This document shows, one piece after another, positions 20,163-30,602 of a stretch of DNA of 64,000 bases. Numbering within the stretch: the stretch's first letter is position 1; the number at the start of each line of letters is the position of its first letter. The stretch is from Pelodera strongyloides (lineage: Eukaryota; Nematoda; Chromadorea; Rhabditida; Rhabditidae). The DNA lies in the NCBI GenBank assembly GCA_036852015.1, contig JAANDG010000401.1, positions 62,001-126,000 on the forward strand, read 5' to 3'. A model generated the notes under the pieces. That model ran no database searches and had not been told where the DNA came from. It saw nothing but the letters and a program-made list of their open reading frames with translations. Made by a program: the position numbers and the translations under genes.

Positions 20163-23100
20163 ATGTGGAACATTGTGTCGTCATCCGGTGTCATCTGCTG
20201 TCTCTGGCTGTCTGGCATCGTCTGCCTTCTTCTAGCGCTCTTCCCGGCCGGAACACAGCTTAATTCCACGTCTCCGTTACGTAACTTGGATGAAGTTACG
20301 AATGTTTGTAATGGTTTGTTGTATTTCTTCGTTGGTCTGTCTACCTACCAGGGCGCTAGAAAGGCCCCATTCAAGGCTAAGGGCGCGTTCGGGATTGCGA
20401 AAAGAAAGAAAAGAAATCAAAAAAGTAGTTCGGGATGGCCGGTCGGAAATGTAAATCTTTTCCACAGTACATATAGCCCGTGGGCACAGATACCACTTAT
20501 ATTTAGATATGCAGAACTATTTGGAGACAATTTGAATGCCTCTGTGCCCACGGGCTATGTGTACTGTGGAAAAGATGTCTAATAAAACAAACTTGTCTAT
20601 TAAACTAATTAATTTATTTATCTTTGTATCTTTGATCAAAGGTCAATAATCTAAGTGTAAGAAACGATATACGGTAGAAATATACATAACTGTTCGGTTG
20701 GGTAAATCTACGATGATGAATATTTGTTTTTGTTTTGTACGTATACCGCCATGGTTACGTCCCTGTGGGGAATTTAATACGGAAAAAATATAGTAAATAA
20801 TCCAACAATTAAAATTAAACTTATAGCATTTTTTTGTATTACTACTATTGAAGTTAGAAAAAAAAGTGTGGATGGTGCCCTATGAAGTTTTATGACAGTT
20901 GATTATTAATATGATTATGATCTATGTCAGGAACTCTCCCTGCCCCTGTTGAGAAGGTTGTACTGGTCGTCATCGACGCATGGAGGTTATCTTTTCTTAC
21001 CGAAGGTCAGAATTTTCAAGATTTTGAAAAGTCCTCAAACCCTAGTTTTTTTTAAAAAAGGATAAATTAAAAACATTGTATACATAGCACATTTATTTAT
21101 TTATTTATTTATTAAATTACACCGAGGTGTGCATCAAATAATATGATGAAGAGAAATCGTTGGTTAACAATCAGATGCAGAAGGTCATATATGGCCATTG
21201 ATGCAACGCTGTCAATTAGTCCAGATTCAGCGCAAGACGGTCTATCATTTGGTTTACACTTCTTGCATGCGAGTATTTCTTAATTATTAACCTCGACTTT
21301 TTTATTTAGATCCTTCAATGAAGTTTGTGAGAAGTTCTGTGGAAGATGGTTATGCCTTAGCATTCAGAGCACATGTGCAGACACCGACTGTTACCATGCC
21401 TAGGATAAAGGTAGAAATATAGAAATATGGTATCACCGCGAATCTATTCTACTTTTTAGTGACACCCATCATTTCTTTTGATTTGACAAAACACTTATTT
21501 TTAGGAAAATGGAACATTCGGAAAGATCCTTCTTAATATTGGGAAATTATTTACAATTATCATGTTACCAGCCGTTCGAAGAGCCCTACGGGCTCTTCTC
21601 CGACTGGAGGAATCGGAAAATTTGAAAAAAGAATTGCTACAATGTAAAAAGTTAATTCTCGTCTCTTTCTCTTCCGTGCCACTTACATTCACACGTCTCT
21701 GATTGTGGAAACGTATAATAATCAGTTTGTATCTCCACTCGACTAATGCTACCATGCAAATTGGCCATTGACGGTGCTTATGTAGAGCATATTGCTACCC
21801 CTATAAAAGCTAGCATAGCTCAACCGGTAGAGCGTCGGACTGTGAATCGAGAGGTTGTGTGCTGCTGTGGGTTCGAATCTCGCCAGCGACAAAGATTTTG
21901 TATTCTCTTTCGATCGAAGAATTTTCTTTATGAAGGGATTTCGTTGTGCACATAAAAACAAACCCGTGACAAACTCTTCTCCTTTATATAATAAGATTTG
22001 TAAAAAAAAAGCCATAAAAAAATGTCATCATATTTTCTCAGTGTGGAGTGCAGATTATATACGTTTCAATGCACACTTTTATGAAGGTGATAGCGAGCAT
22101 AGGTAGTTCCCAACGGGATGAACGACGAGCAGATTTTATTTATTTATAATTTTGTTTATTTAACAACACCACAGGGTGTGCATCACAATGAAATGATGAA
22201 AAGAAAGTAGTATGTAACTCGTCGTGCTGTCGTTGATTGGCAAACAGGTAATCTGATAATAAAACAATGGGAATCAAGAGTAATGTATACTGCATAGGTG
22301 GCGTCAGACATTTCAAGTTTCCAAATAATTGCCGCGATCGTATGATATGTGGGCGATATGATAACTGTGAATTTGTAGTGCTGTCTTCAGTTTGACGTTT
22401 TAGGCTCTCACATCTGGAGCTGCGACTCCCTTTTCTTCTCTACTCTTCAATTTTGCATCATCAGCGGACACAGAGGATAGTTGGTTGAAAATTGCAAAGG
22501 CCAGCGACAAGAGGTGCGGACTACGGTAGCTAGCGTAATGTATATCAGCCTTGGCCAAGAATTATTGATAACAATTTGTCGCCACCGTGGCTCGCGTTGT
22601 CGTCGCGCTTTCGCGTTAACGGTCGTGGTTAGCACTGTAGCCGCGTTATATGTGCCTCGAAGGTTGTTCTGTCGCCGCTTATCGCTCATGGGTCGCGTTG
22701 CCGCCGCGTTATTCTTGGCAGCTCGCGTTGTCTCACCGAGTTTGCACTTTATCGCTCGTGGGTCGCGTTGCCGCCGCGTTATTCTTCGCAGCTCGCGCAG
22801 TTTCGATGGGCCCATCATTTTCCTTTTTTTTTTAGAATTCACTTCTTTGGCGACGACACATGGATCTCATTGTATGGGGAGTTGTTTGATGAATCCGAAG
22901 GGGTCGTCTCGTTTTTCGTCAAAGATTATACAGAGGTCAGATACCTTTCTTTTCAATGACAATAATCTATTTAATTGGCTGTATTAGGGCCATTTTCTTG
23001 ATTGCGCATATGATGACTGCTCAACAAGTGAATCTTATTGTGTTTGAAAACGCTAAAGCGAAATACAATTCTTGAGTATTTATGCAAAGTTACTCTAATT

Positions 23101-26100
23101 TAGCTCGATTTTTTATTCTAATTTATGTTCATTTGCATAAGTTGCATAAGAATACTTGTACTCGATGTGTTTCAAAAAAGCGGCCGGTATTTCGCTTTAA
23201 TTGAACCAAGCACCGATGCAAACAATGTACGTAAGGGTACGTTGTGTGTGTCTCGAAGGTAGTGCCAATTGCCAATCCTCTGCGCGTCTAAATTTAAACC
23301 TCCGACCCACACTAATTACATTAGGTAATTACAGTAACAGCGACCTCTAGTAATTACCGTAATTTATAGGATGACATTGATTAAATTCAGGTTGATAACA
23401 ACGTGACAAGGCATCTACATGAACAATTCTCTGTGTCGAAGTTTGAAGAGTGGGATATTCTGATTCTACACTATTTGGGACTAGATCATATTGGTAAGGT
23501 GTTGGAGTAATGCGTTTTAAAGGAAAACATAATTTACTTTTACATGCTGTATTATTATGTTATGTTTTTCATTTCTTTTAGATGTACTTTAGATGATTTC
23601 TTTTAGATGATTACTAGATGATTATTTGGATGATTTCTTTTAGATCACTTCATTCATTCCCCAACATTTTAAAGCTTGAATGACAATATTTTATTTTGCA
23701 TAAATATTATATTTTAGGTCATTCTCTGGGTGGCCAATCGGAGAAAATCCCTTCAAAACTGGCAGAAATGGATTCTATCATTGAAACGATTGTGCGGAAT
23801 CTACAGTCACATGTAAACCATTTTTAGCGATCATTACGAAATCTCTCCTGAAAAATCTTGACAAGTGTGGTGCACCATGTGATTTTGAAAAGTAAACGAC
23901 TTATTTGTCAATGTCAATTATCCGCAAAAGATTTATGGTCAACGAAAATTCGTTTTAGTTAAAGCGAATTACCGGCAGGTTTTTGAAACGCATCGTGGAC
24001 AGCTGAATTCTTACGTATTTATGCTAATTTGCTCGAATTTAGCTCAGTTTTTTTCTAATTTATGTTCATTCATAAGCTGCAAAGAGTGCTGGTGTACTCG
24101 ATGTGTTTCAAAAACCGGCCGGCATTTCGCTTTAATTGATAATTCAAGGATCCGTCGGCGTCGTATAGTGTGGTTGTGGTGGGCGACCACGGGATGACGT
24201 CTGCGGGAGGACATGGCGGTTCTTCACCTCAGGAGGTCTACGTGCCGGTGGTTATTTGGACGAGCAATATGGAAAACACGCGAAAACCGCCGTCTTTGCA
24301 TTCGTGGGGTGGGGCTTCTGAACTAAATATTTAAATATTTATTAACACTAAAATGTGTATGATGAAAGGTTGACAAGCAACAATTGAATGGCCATGGTTT
24401 TCATTACCTTGAACAAATTATGTGAGTATTCGTACATTAACTGAAAAAAAAAGTTTTTAAAAGTAGTTTTTTTCGGTTGTGAGTCGCGGGCGTGCTTGCA
24501 TAGGTGTTTACATCTTTCTACTTATCTTTCCAGCTTATTGTACTTTAGAAGAAGACGAGTTCCGTTGGGAGAACGTTAAAGATTAAAGGTTAAAAGGTTA
24601 AGGTTATTGTAATTACTTGGTATAATTACGTACCTTTTCTGCAATGACAGTGATGAACGATAAAAAAAACGTGCTTAGTTTCAGCTTCCCTCGTCGATAT
24701 AGAACAGGTGGACGTGTGTGGATGGATATCGGATTTTTTGGGGATTCCCTGGCCAACATCGTCTTTATCTCTATCACTAGCAACTAGTGTTTTATAGTAA
24801 GTTATTAAAGCCGTATTGTACCTATTTGGGAAATTAGCATATGATACGCATTTACTGTGTATCCTATGAAAAGTGTGTTCCCATCCGGCAAGCTTCGGGC
24901 ACACACTTTGCGTAGGGTGCATAGGAGATGCGTATCATATGCAAATTTCACGAAGTAGGTACAATACGGCTTTAATATTTCAAATACTGGCAACAGGCTG
25001 ACCACTGACCACTTGTTCCTATCTCTTTTCTATCGTAAACTAAACTAAAGAATGCCGTGTTCGTCACATGGATACGTTTCAACTAACGTTTAAACTGAAG
25101 GAAGATGTTTGCAAAGTATTAAATAGATCCTACGCCAAACGTCTATGTGAGAATAAATATTCTGTCAAAGTTCTGCTTTTTAACTGAGAATGTATTCGTA
25201 ATTTTTTTAGTTTCTTAGAATTTATTGGAAAGTTATTTTAATTTCAGCCAGCAGGAACCTTTCATCACGGCGCACTATTTGGCTGCAGATGTTGAGAGAA
25301 TTTTGCTCGCTTCTGAATCGTCGCAACAGATAGATGGAGGTTTGCAGTTTGCTTCTGTTATCTTTCAAAATGTTATTGAACTCTGTTTTCTTTTTAAAGC
25401 GAAATACCAGCCGGTTTCTGAAACGCATCGTGGACAACTGAATTCTTACATATTCATGCTAATGTGCACGTTTCGTCGAAAAATACGGTAGTATTGACAG
25501 AAGAGATTTTCTGGGATACTTGGAATCCCCATAATGGTTCTTACACAGGAAAACGAAATAATTGCCGCAAACACAAAAAAACCGTCGGTGGCCTATCACC
25601 AAATGGTTTTTACCGAAAAAACAATATTGTAACTGGTTCGTGACCATTTGGTGACCATATCGTGACGGCTTTCGATGAAACTTGGTCACGAGATGGTCAC
25701 CAAATGGGCAGACCACGAAAAAAAAACCATTGAGCCGTACCCAAATGGGTTCACCCGTTTCCTATGTATGCAATGCTTGCTGGAAATACGTTTCAGTCCG
25801 TGCATAACACGCCATACCATAACACGGATGGTTTGTTTCAATATCTTTTGGTGTTGCGTTACAGATCCATCTAAATTACACGCATTCTTTCAACAAGTTT
25901 ATTTTTGTATATGTAATAAAAATAAAAGTGTTTAGAGGATTTACGGAGGTGTCAACGTTTTCTGCGTTCTATACTGGAAGAATGTAATACGAGTGAGGTA
26001 AGGAGTTCCGATTTTATTTTGATTACGTTGATTTATTTTTCAAATTTTATATTTTTCCTGGAGAAAATTGTTGGTTTTTCTGTTTTCAGACTTTTTCATT

Positions 26101-28686
26101 CATTCATATATAGGAATTCCATTTGCATGAACTAGTTTTTCTAAGACTACGATGCTATGTGTATAAACTACATGCTATGTTGACTAATTGATTCAATTTT
26201 TGGAATAAAAAAAAGTTTAGGCAGCTGGTGAACTATCCAAATGTGCTTTCGAAGTTAAGCGTGTGCAACAACGTCTTCTGCAACAGTCTTCTTCATTTCA
26301 AATTCATCTATTGATTGCGTCGATTGTATTGATTCTTATGGTGAGGTTCTAACTATCTACTTTTATCCCCAGTTGCAAGATACAACTGCATATTACTGGG
26401 ACTGCGGCGCAGCCTTGATAGTTTGATACGAAAAAAGTACCGTATGACATCTCCTCAGCGTTCATGCCAACTCTCTATTGGAGCTCCTCCATTAGAGTTT
26501 AAAAGAATATTTTGACTGCAACTGATGAATGCGCAATAATTTATTTATTATTTATTATTATTATTTATTATTATTATTAATTATTATTGCCTGATCGTGA
26601 TAGAGCAATATTGTAGGTTTGCTGTATTCTGTTCAAAAAGTTGCTGCGTTGCCCATTGGATCCGTTCTTCATTACCGCTTCAGTACTTCATTTTTGCTCA
26701 TTCTTCTCTTCGAGTTTTGTAGAGGAGGAACACGAAATTTGGTATGTAATGTGGTACTTTACCTTTCTATTGAATGAGGCCTTTGCCGTTTGCCAAGGAC
26801 TTGACCGTTGATCCCCCAAGGGGTTTGCCTAGTATGCAGTACACCAGGGACTGATCTATATTTTCTTCGCTGTATTTAGCATTCCTCCTTTTTTTCGATA
26901 AATTTGAACTGTTCACCACACAAATTACTGTAATTGCAGGTATTTTATCTTCGCGTCGGCAATTTTGGTTAAAATTCTTCGACGTCTTCGCAGCGATGTC
27001 AGCATGAAATACTCAACGTATGTATTTATTTATGTTCCGATTTTTTTAACCAAGTTTTTATATCTACACATTGTCGTCTGTGATATTTTATTTAATTATC
27101 TTGCCATAATTGAAGCCTAATTGTTTTTGATACAGCAAGAATTTCATAGTACATGATTACATTGAAAAACGAGTAATGTCCAGAGGCCATGCTCACCACT
27201 CAATTCCCCATGGGGAATTACCCGTCTTTTTCTCTGCGTGTCTCACATCAGAATGCTATTTTCTGTCCCCAGGGACTATTTCCCGAGGGAATCGGAGTGG
27301 TGAATATGGCCTCAGGACTAGGAATTGTTTTAGCCGGTCATCACTGATCAAGAGCGTTCTCCCGTTTCTGTTTCTACTTATTTGCCACCGTATCTCTGTC
27401 GCCTACAGTATCGGGAGTCGACGACGATATAATATGGCAGAAGGTGGCTTATTCGATTTGATGTCCGCGCCATTGGGGTGTCTTTTTCTCACCCCCGTCT
27501 TTTTCTCTGCGCACCCTAGAGGGGGTGTCGCACCCCCTCTAGGGTGCGCGAGTACAATACCATTAGGTGCACCTGCGGCACACCTTCAGTTGTGCGAGAA
27601 GGAGTACATGACCCTATTTTTTTGCATGACGATGCGCGGAGTTTCGGTTTTGTTTTTGGCCTATTTAGAGCTTGTTCATAGCTAAACTTATCTGCAAAGT
27701 TCATCAACAAAGTATTTTGCTTGGTTGGTGCTAAACAAACTTTATTTTAGGAACTTTCCCCGGTATTTTCGTCGACGATTGCATTTCACTGAAGCTGTTT
27801 GCAACGTCCGTTGAAGCGAATGCAGCTTCGATGTGAGCAGATCTGTTGTGTGAAGATATTAGAGCGAAATACCGGCCGGTTTTTGAAACACATCGAGTAC
27901 ACCAGCATTCTTATGCAAATGAATAAGTTAGAAAAAAAATGAATATGCAAATGAATAAGTTAGAATAAAAAAAATCGAGCAAATTCGAGCAAATTAGAAT
28001 AAATACGTAAGAATTCAGTTGCCCACAATGCGTTTCAAAATCAGGCCGGTATTTCTCTTTAACCGAAATTAATGTGAATGCATGCGAATTCTGTGACCCC
28101 GAGGAGTTTTGTAAATGGAAGTTTCAGAATCAGCACCCCTTCTGCTTGTTTGCTCACTTTCGTGGTGTTTCAAGTAGTAGCTGTCCGCGAGACTTCCATG
28201 TGGTTCAAAGTGTGCGTTGTTCCGGTTTTGCTGATCAGGGCACTGGACGGAATGGCTGATTTAAGGTAAGTGGCGTAAAGTTAGGATTTTGTAAATACTA
28301 ATACAGTATCCCTGAAAATTATAAAGTAAAATATGAAGATTTATAGTATAGCTATAGCCAATACTATTCACTTCAGTTATTTCAATTACGTGACCCGAGC
28401 GCTTATTTTGTGTGGGTTGTGGTTCTCGGTGTTGGATGCGATGATAATTTGGGTGGTGAGGAATTATGTTTTCTAATAGCATTTATCTTTATTAGTGTTA
28501 ACAATTCGTCTTTTGCAGGAAATACTGGCAATACTAATTGTCAGCAAAGGTTGCATAACACCTAGCAAGTGTGCAAGATTTAAAAGTATAGCAATAAATG
28601 TTTTTGGCTCATTTTTCAGTGTACTATAATTCTTTACAGCGTATCATTTCTTAGGGTTGCCTTTTGACTGTATGTAATCAATAAAC

Positions 28687-28759
<73 letters not shown>

Positions 28760-29637
28760 TCAGGTTCTCGTGTGTCGGGTTGAAGCCCTGCCATTGCTTG
28801 TTCTCTGTTATGTAATTGGCCGATTATGCAGAAAGAAACCGGATCTCTTAATTTATGCCATTCCTTCAGCCTTCTTTTATACGGTAAATTTAAAGGGAGT
28901 GTTTACCTAATTTATTATTTTGGACTGAGATCAATAAACTAAATTCCCGTATCGTCGAGTTTATTAGCAGCGATGATACCAACACGCAATGACAGTTCTA
29001 ACCATTTTCTGGCCGTCAGCAACAAAAGCAAAATTATAGGTACGCCGTCCTCGGAAGCCCACCTTATTGATAAAACGTATTCCTTACAAATATAACAAAT
29101 AATAACCTTTGAGGGTAACTCGAATTCAATATCGACGGTTGACATATCTGTGGGATACGCTGGGTTGGAGACGTACATTCCCGTGATTGTTGGAGCTCAG
29201 ATTCTCCTGAATACGTACGCGGCTGTTTTGATCATGGTTTACGGATATCGGTGCGTTTTATATTTTATGCTTTATCTCCATCTTTTGTTTGCGTGTTACG
29301 GTAAGAGTAAAGCCGTAAACCCCTTTAGGAGCTAACTATAAGCTAGAAGGCACTTATGTAGTGTGTAACATTTAGATGTGCTCGTAAATTCAGGTCCGGG
29401 CCGAAGGACGTTCGTTATCTAAATAAGGACGACGATGCTGTTCTCTTCACAAAGTTATGCCTTTCTAGGGCTTTGATTCTCCTTTCAACTATAATTGCCT
29501 TCTTTGTCTTCTCTAGTCATTTATTTGTATTTTCAGTATTTGCACCCAAATGTTTAATTGAAACAACCCATTCGTTAGTTTTCCTTTTGATCGTCATATT
29601 TCTTAGCTTCAGAAGTAAGCTAGCAAAGATTAGTTGA
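20163..29637 (+). CDS. GPI ethanolamine phosphate transferase 2 (PIG-G)
   Basis: Inferred exons: 20163-20313, 20931-21005, 21310-21410, 22404-22513, 22836-22935, 23391-23493, 23718-23812, 24149-24308, 24685-24796, 25248-25356, 26221-26340, 26373-26420 (weak), 26617-26741, 26940-27017, 27136-27477, 28128-28265, 28377-28455, 28764-28883, 29114-29250, 29394-29637; about 848 residues. Diagnostic PIG-G blocks: VVLVVIDAWR, TPTVTMPRIKALTSG (catalytic Thr), FFGDDTWISL, SFFVKDYTEVDNNVTRHL, DILILHYLGLDHIGH, VVVGDHGMTSAGGHGGSS, then a multi-pass membrane half with SSFVEEEHEIWYF and SISTVDISVGYAGLETYIP. It adds ethanolamine phosphate to the second mannose of GPI anchors in the ER membrane. An N-terminal transmembrane anchor is visible. 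Acceptor AG at 20138-20139 precedes the start. Exon 15 contains a foldback element in frame. The middle membrane part (26221-27477) is the least certain. Confidence 0.9.
20381..20575. repeat. Half Harbinger-like element plus unrelated hairpin
   Basis: 20381-20449 begins TAA|GGGCGCGTTCGGGAT like the Harbinger-type family but has no matching right end. Directly after it, 20456-20490 (TCTTTTCCACAGTAC..GGGCACAGA) pairs with 20541-20575 with one mismatch around a 50-bp AT-rich loop. Both lie in PIG-G intron 1. Confidence 0.65.
21087..21170 (-). repeat. Retroelement 3'-tail fragment
   Basis: Read on minus, GATGCACACCTCGGTGTAAT is followed by a (TAAA)n tail. The same arrangement recurs at about 14925-14965 and 22135-22200, so these look like 5'-truncated retroelement ends. 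Confidence 0.5.
21809..21889 (+). other. tRNA-like sequence, probably SINE head or pseudogene
   Basis: Box A (TAGCTCAACCGGTAGAGC) and box B (GGTTCGAATCTC) are both present at tRNA spacing. The acceptor stem has two mismatches and the anticodon stem (TCGGA/TCGAG) does not pair well, with a GTG (His-like) triplet in the loop. It lies in PIG-G intron 3. Confidence 0.55.
22135..22205 (-). repeat. Retroelement 3'-tail fragment
   Basis: Third copy of the GATGCACACC..TAAATAAA tail motif (minus sense), here with ACCCTGTGGTGTTG between the conserved parts, in PIG-G intron 3. Confidence 0.45.
22574..22807. repeat. Repeated GGGTCGCGTTGCCGCCGCG units
   Basis: The unit (TCGCTCRTGGGTCGCGTTGCC then GCCGCGTTATTCTT, GCAGCTCGCG) occurs about three times in PIG-G intron 4, imperfectly. 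It generates long ORFs in several frames, which I do not accept as genes. Confidence 0.6.
23053..23200. mobile_element. TTAA-type foldback element, left end degenerate
   Basis: Starts CTAAAGCGAAATACAATTC and ends GCGGCCGGTATTTCGCTTTAA. Inner AAGAATACTTG and CGATGTGTTTC match other copies. In PIG-G intron 5. Confidence 0.7.
23959..24135. mobile_element. TTAA-type foldback element next to PIG-G exon 8
   Basis: TTAAAGCGAATTACCGGCAGG at the left and CCGGCATTTCGCTTTAA at the right. Only 13 bp separate its right end from the start of exon 8 (24149), so the element supplies most of the sequence upstream of that acceptor. Confidence 0.8.
24805..24975. mobile_element. Foldback element with CCGTATTGTACCTA termini
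   Basis: TTAAAGCCGTATTGTACCTA and its complement flank paired inner blocks (GCATATGATACGCAT and complement). It starts 9 bp after the donor of PIG-G exon 9 (donor GT at 24797-24798). Confidence 0.8.
25394..25468. mobile_element. TTAA-type foldback element, left half only
   Basis: TTAAAGCGAAATACCAGCCGG and TCGTGGACAACTGAATTC are present, then the sequence breaks off into an unrelated repeat (AATACGGTAGTATTGACAG) also seen at 16455, 29950 and 35945. Confidence 0.7.
25547..25764. repeat. Dispersed repeat with ACCAAATGG blocks
   Basis: Begins AGGAAAACGAAATAATTGC and ends CGTTTCCTAT. It shares length and blocks with 36992-37231 (CACAAAAAA.CCGTCG, TTGGTGACCAT, GTGACGG). Short AGGAAA/TTTCCT ends suggest a transposon-derived repeat. 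Confidence 0.65.
27183..27313. mobile_element. GAGGCCATATTCACC foldback element inside PIG-G exon 15
   Basis: Termini GAGGCCATGCTCACCACT and AGTGGTGAATATGGCCTC. It lies within the 27136-27477 open frame, which continues through the element without a stop. Confidence 0.8.
27490..27557. repeat. GC-rich hairpin
   Basis: CGCACCCTAGAGGGGGTG at about 27519 pairs with CACCCCCTCTAGGGTGCG at about 27534-27551, leaving almost no loop. It lies in the intron just after PIG-G exon 15. Confidence 0.7.
27859..28062. mobile_element. TTAA-type foldback element
   Basis: TTAGAGCGAAATACCGGCCGG on the left, CAGGCCGGTATTTCTCTTTAA on the right, with a short internal duplication of ATGCAAATGAATAAGTTAGA. In PIG-G intron 15. 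Confidence 0.75.
28688..28760. repeat. (ATT)n microsatellite
   Basis: An uninterrupted ATT run of about 24 units directly precedes the CAG acceptor of PIG-G exon 18 (28764) and so forms its whole pyrimidine-rich region. Confidence 0.9.
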
Positions 29638-29815
29638 TTTATTTTCGCGTGTGTTTTATAAATTTCTTTCTCTGGTATTTGACGTGCTCTTAAAATAAAT
29701 AAACGGGTTGAACTATGTTTGCTCGTATTATACTTTCAGGAATTACCCGCAAGTGTTCAATACAAATAAGTAGTCATGGGAAACCAAAAACCCCGATTTC
29801 GCCAAGATCAAGTCC

Positions 29816-29921
29816 CTAAAAAAATCGGGCCGTGATCGGGGCGAAATCGGGGTTTTTTGGAAAAGAATCGGGGCGAAATCTGGGGTTTTGAAAGAATCGG
29901 GGCGAAATCGGGGTTTTCACT
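29816..29921. repeat. Tandem AATCGGGGCGAAATCGGGG repeat
   Basis: Three to four units of about 27 bp with the core ATCGGGGCGAAATCGGGG lie 180 bp after the PIG-G stop codon, next to a fragment (AATCGGTGTGATTCTGTCAA) of a dispersed repeat seen in the opposite orientation at 16455. Confidence 0.75.
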
Positions 29922-30602
29922 TTCCTGTGATCCCAAAAAATCGGTGTGATTCTGTCAATACTACCGCATTTCTGCACGAAACCAGATATAAACCAGATGC
30001 ACTGCATATATAAAATTAAAAATTAAAAATTCCGAGGTACGGTAAATTTTCAGTATACTTGCAAACGCCATATGGGTGGGAAACTGACTACGCTCAACTG
30101 AGGACACATTTATAAGGACAGTAAATTAAAAGAGTTCGTTGCTGATGCTGATGCCACAAAAGAATAAATATATATTGTAGGCTTTTACGTACGTGAGTAC
30201 TGTACCTTAACTTTTAGTTACTGTAGCATTACACATTGATGCAGTCTATTTTACCGCAAAATTGTTATTCTGAGTCCCAACCCGATGTTCGGGATACTGT
30301 AGCTCTAAATTTCCAACGGGCGGTACAACTTTTAAAGGTGTATACAAACTTGATTTAAATTTTATTTCACGTTTTGCAAATTTGTGGCTTGTTCATATGC
30401 ACGAAGTTAACAGTAATTGTTTTCTTAGTATTCTTTTATCTTTTACTTGAAAACCTCTGTTCGCAGTTCGGTCGTGTGGCTTGTCCACGCTGCTCTCGCT
30501 TTTTGTATCTTTTGTCTGTTTCAAAATGAATTTTCAGACTTGCTTTCCACGTCGCAGAGTGGTTACATTTTGTTTTGAAACAACCAGCTCGTTTAGGTCA
30601 GT

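Noticed and set aside
21501..21755. Open frames around 21504-21650 that look like a coding exon (MLPAVRRALRALLRLEES)
   Set aside because: The phase does not fit between PIG-G exons 3 and 4, which join directly (MPRIK then ALTSG), and I see no gene for it; a hairpin (GAGCCCTACGGGCTC) explains part of the composition.
21809..21889. A functional tRNA-His
   Set aside because: Acceptor and anticodon stems do not pair well and the sequence continues into repeat-like DNA; annotated as tRNA-like only.
22447..22987. Overlapping ORFs of 131 and 168 codons on both strands
   Set aside because: They come from the repeated TCGCGTTGCCGCCGCG units in PIG-G intron 4 and from the real PIG-G exons 4 and 5 in the wrong frame.
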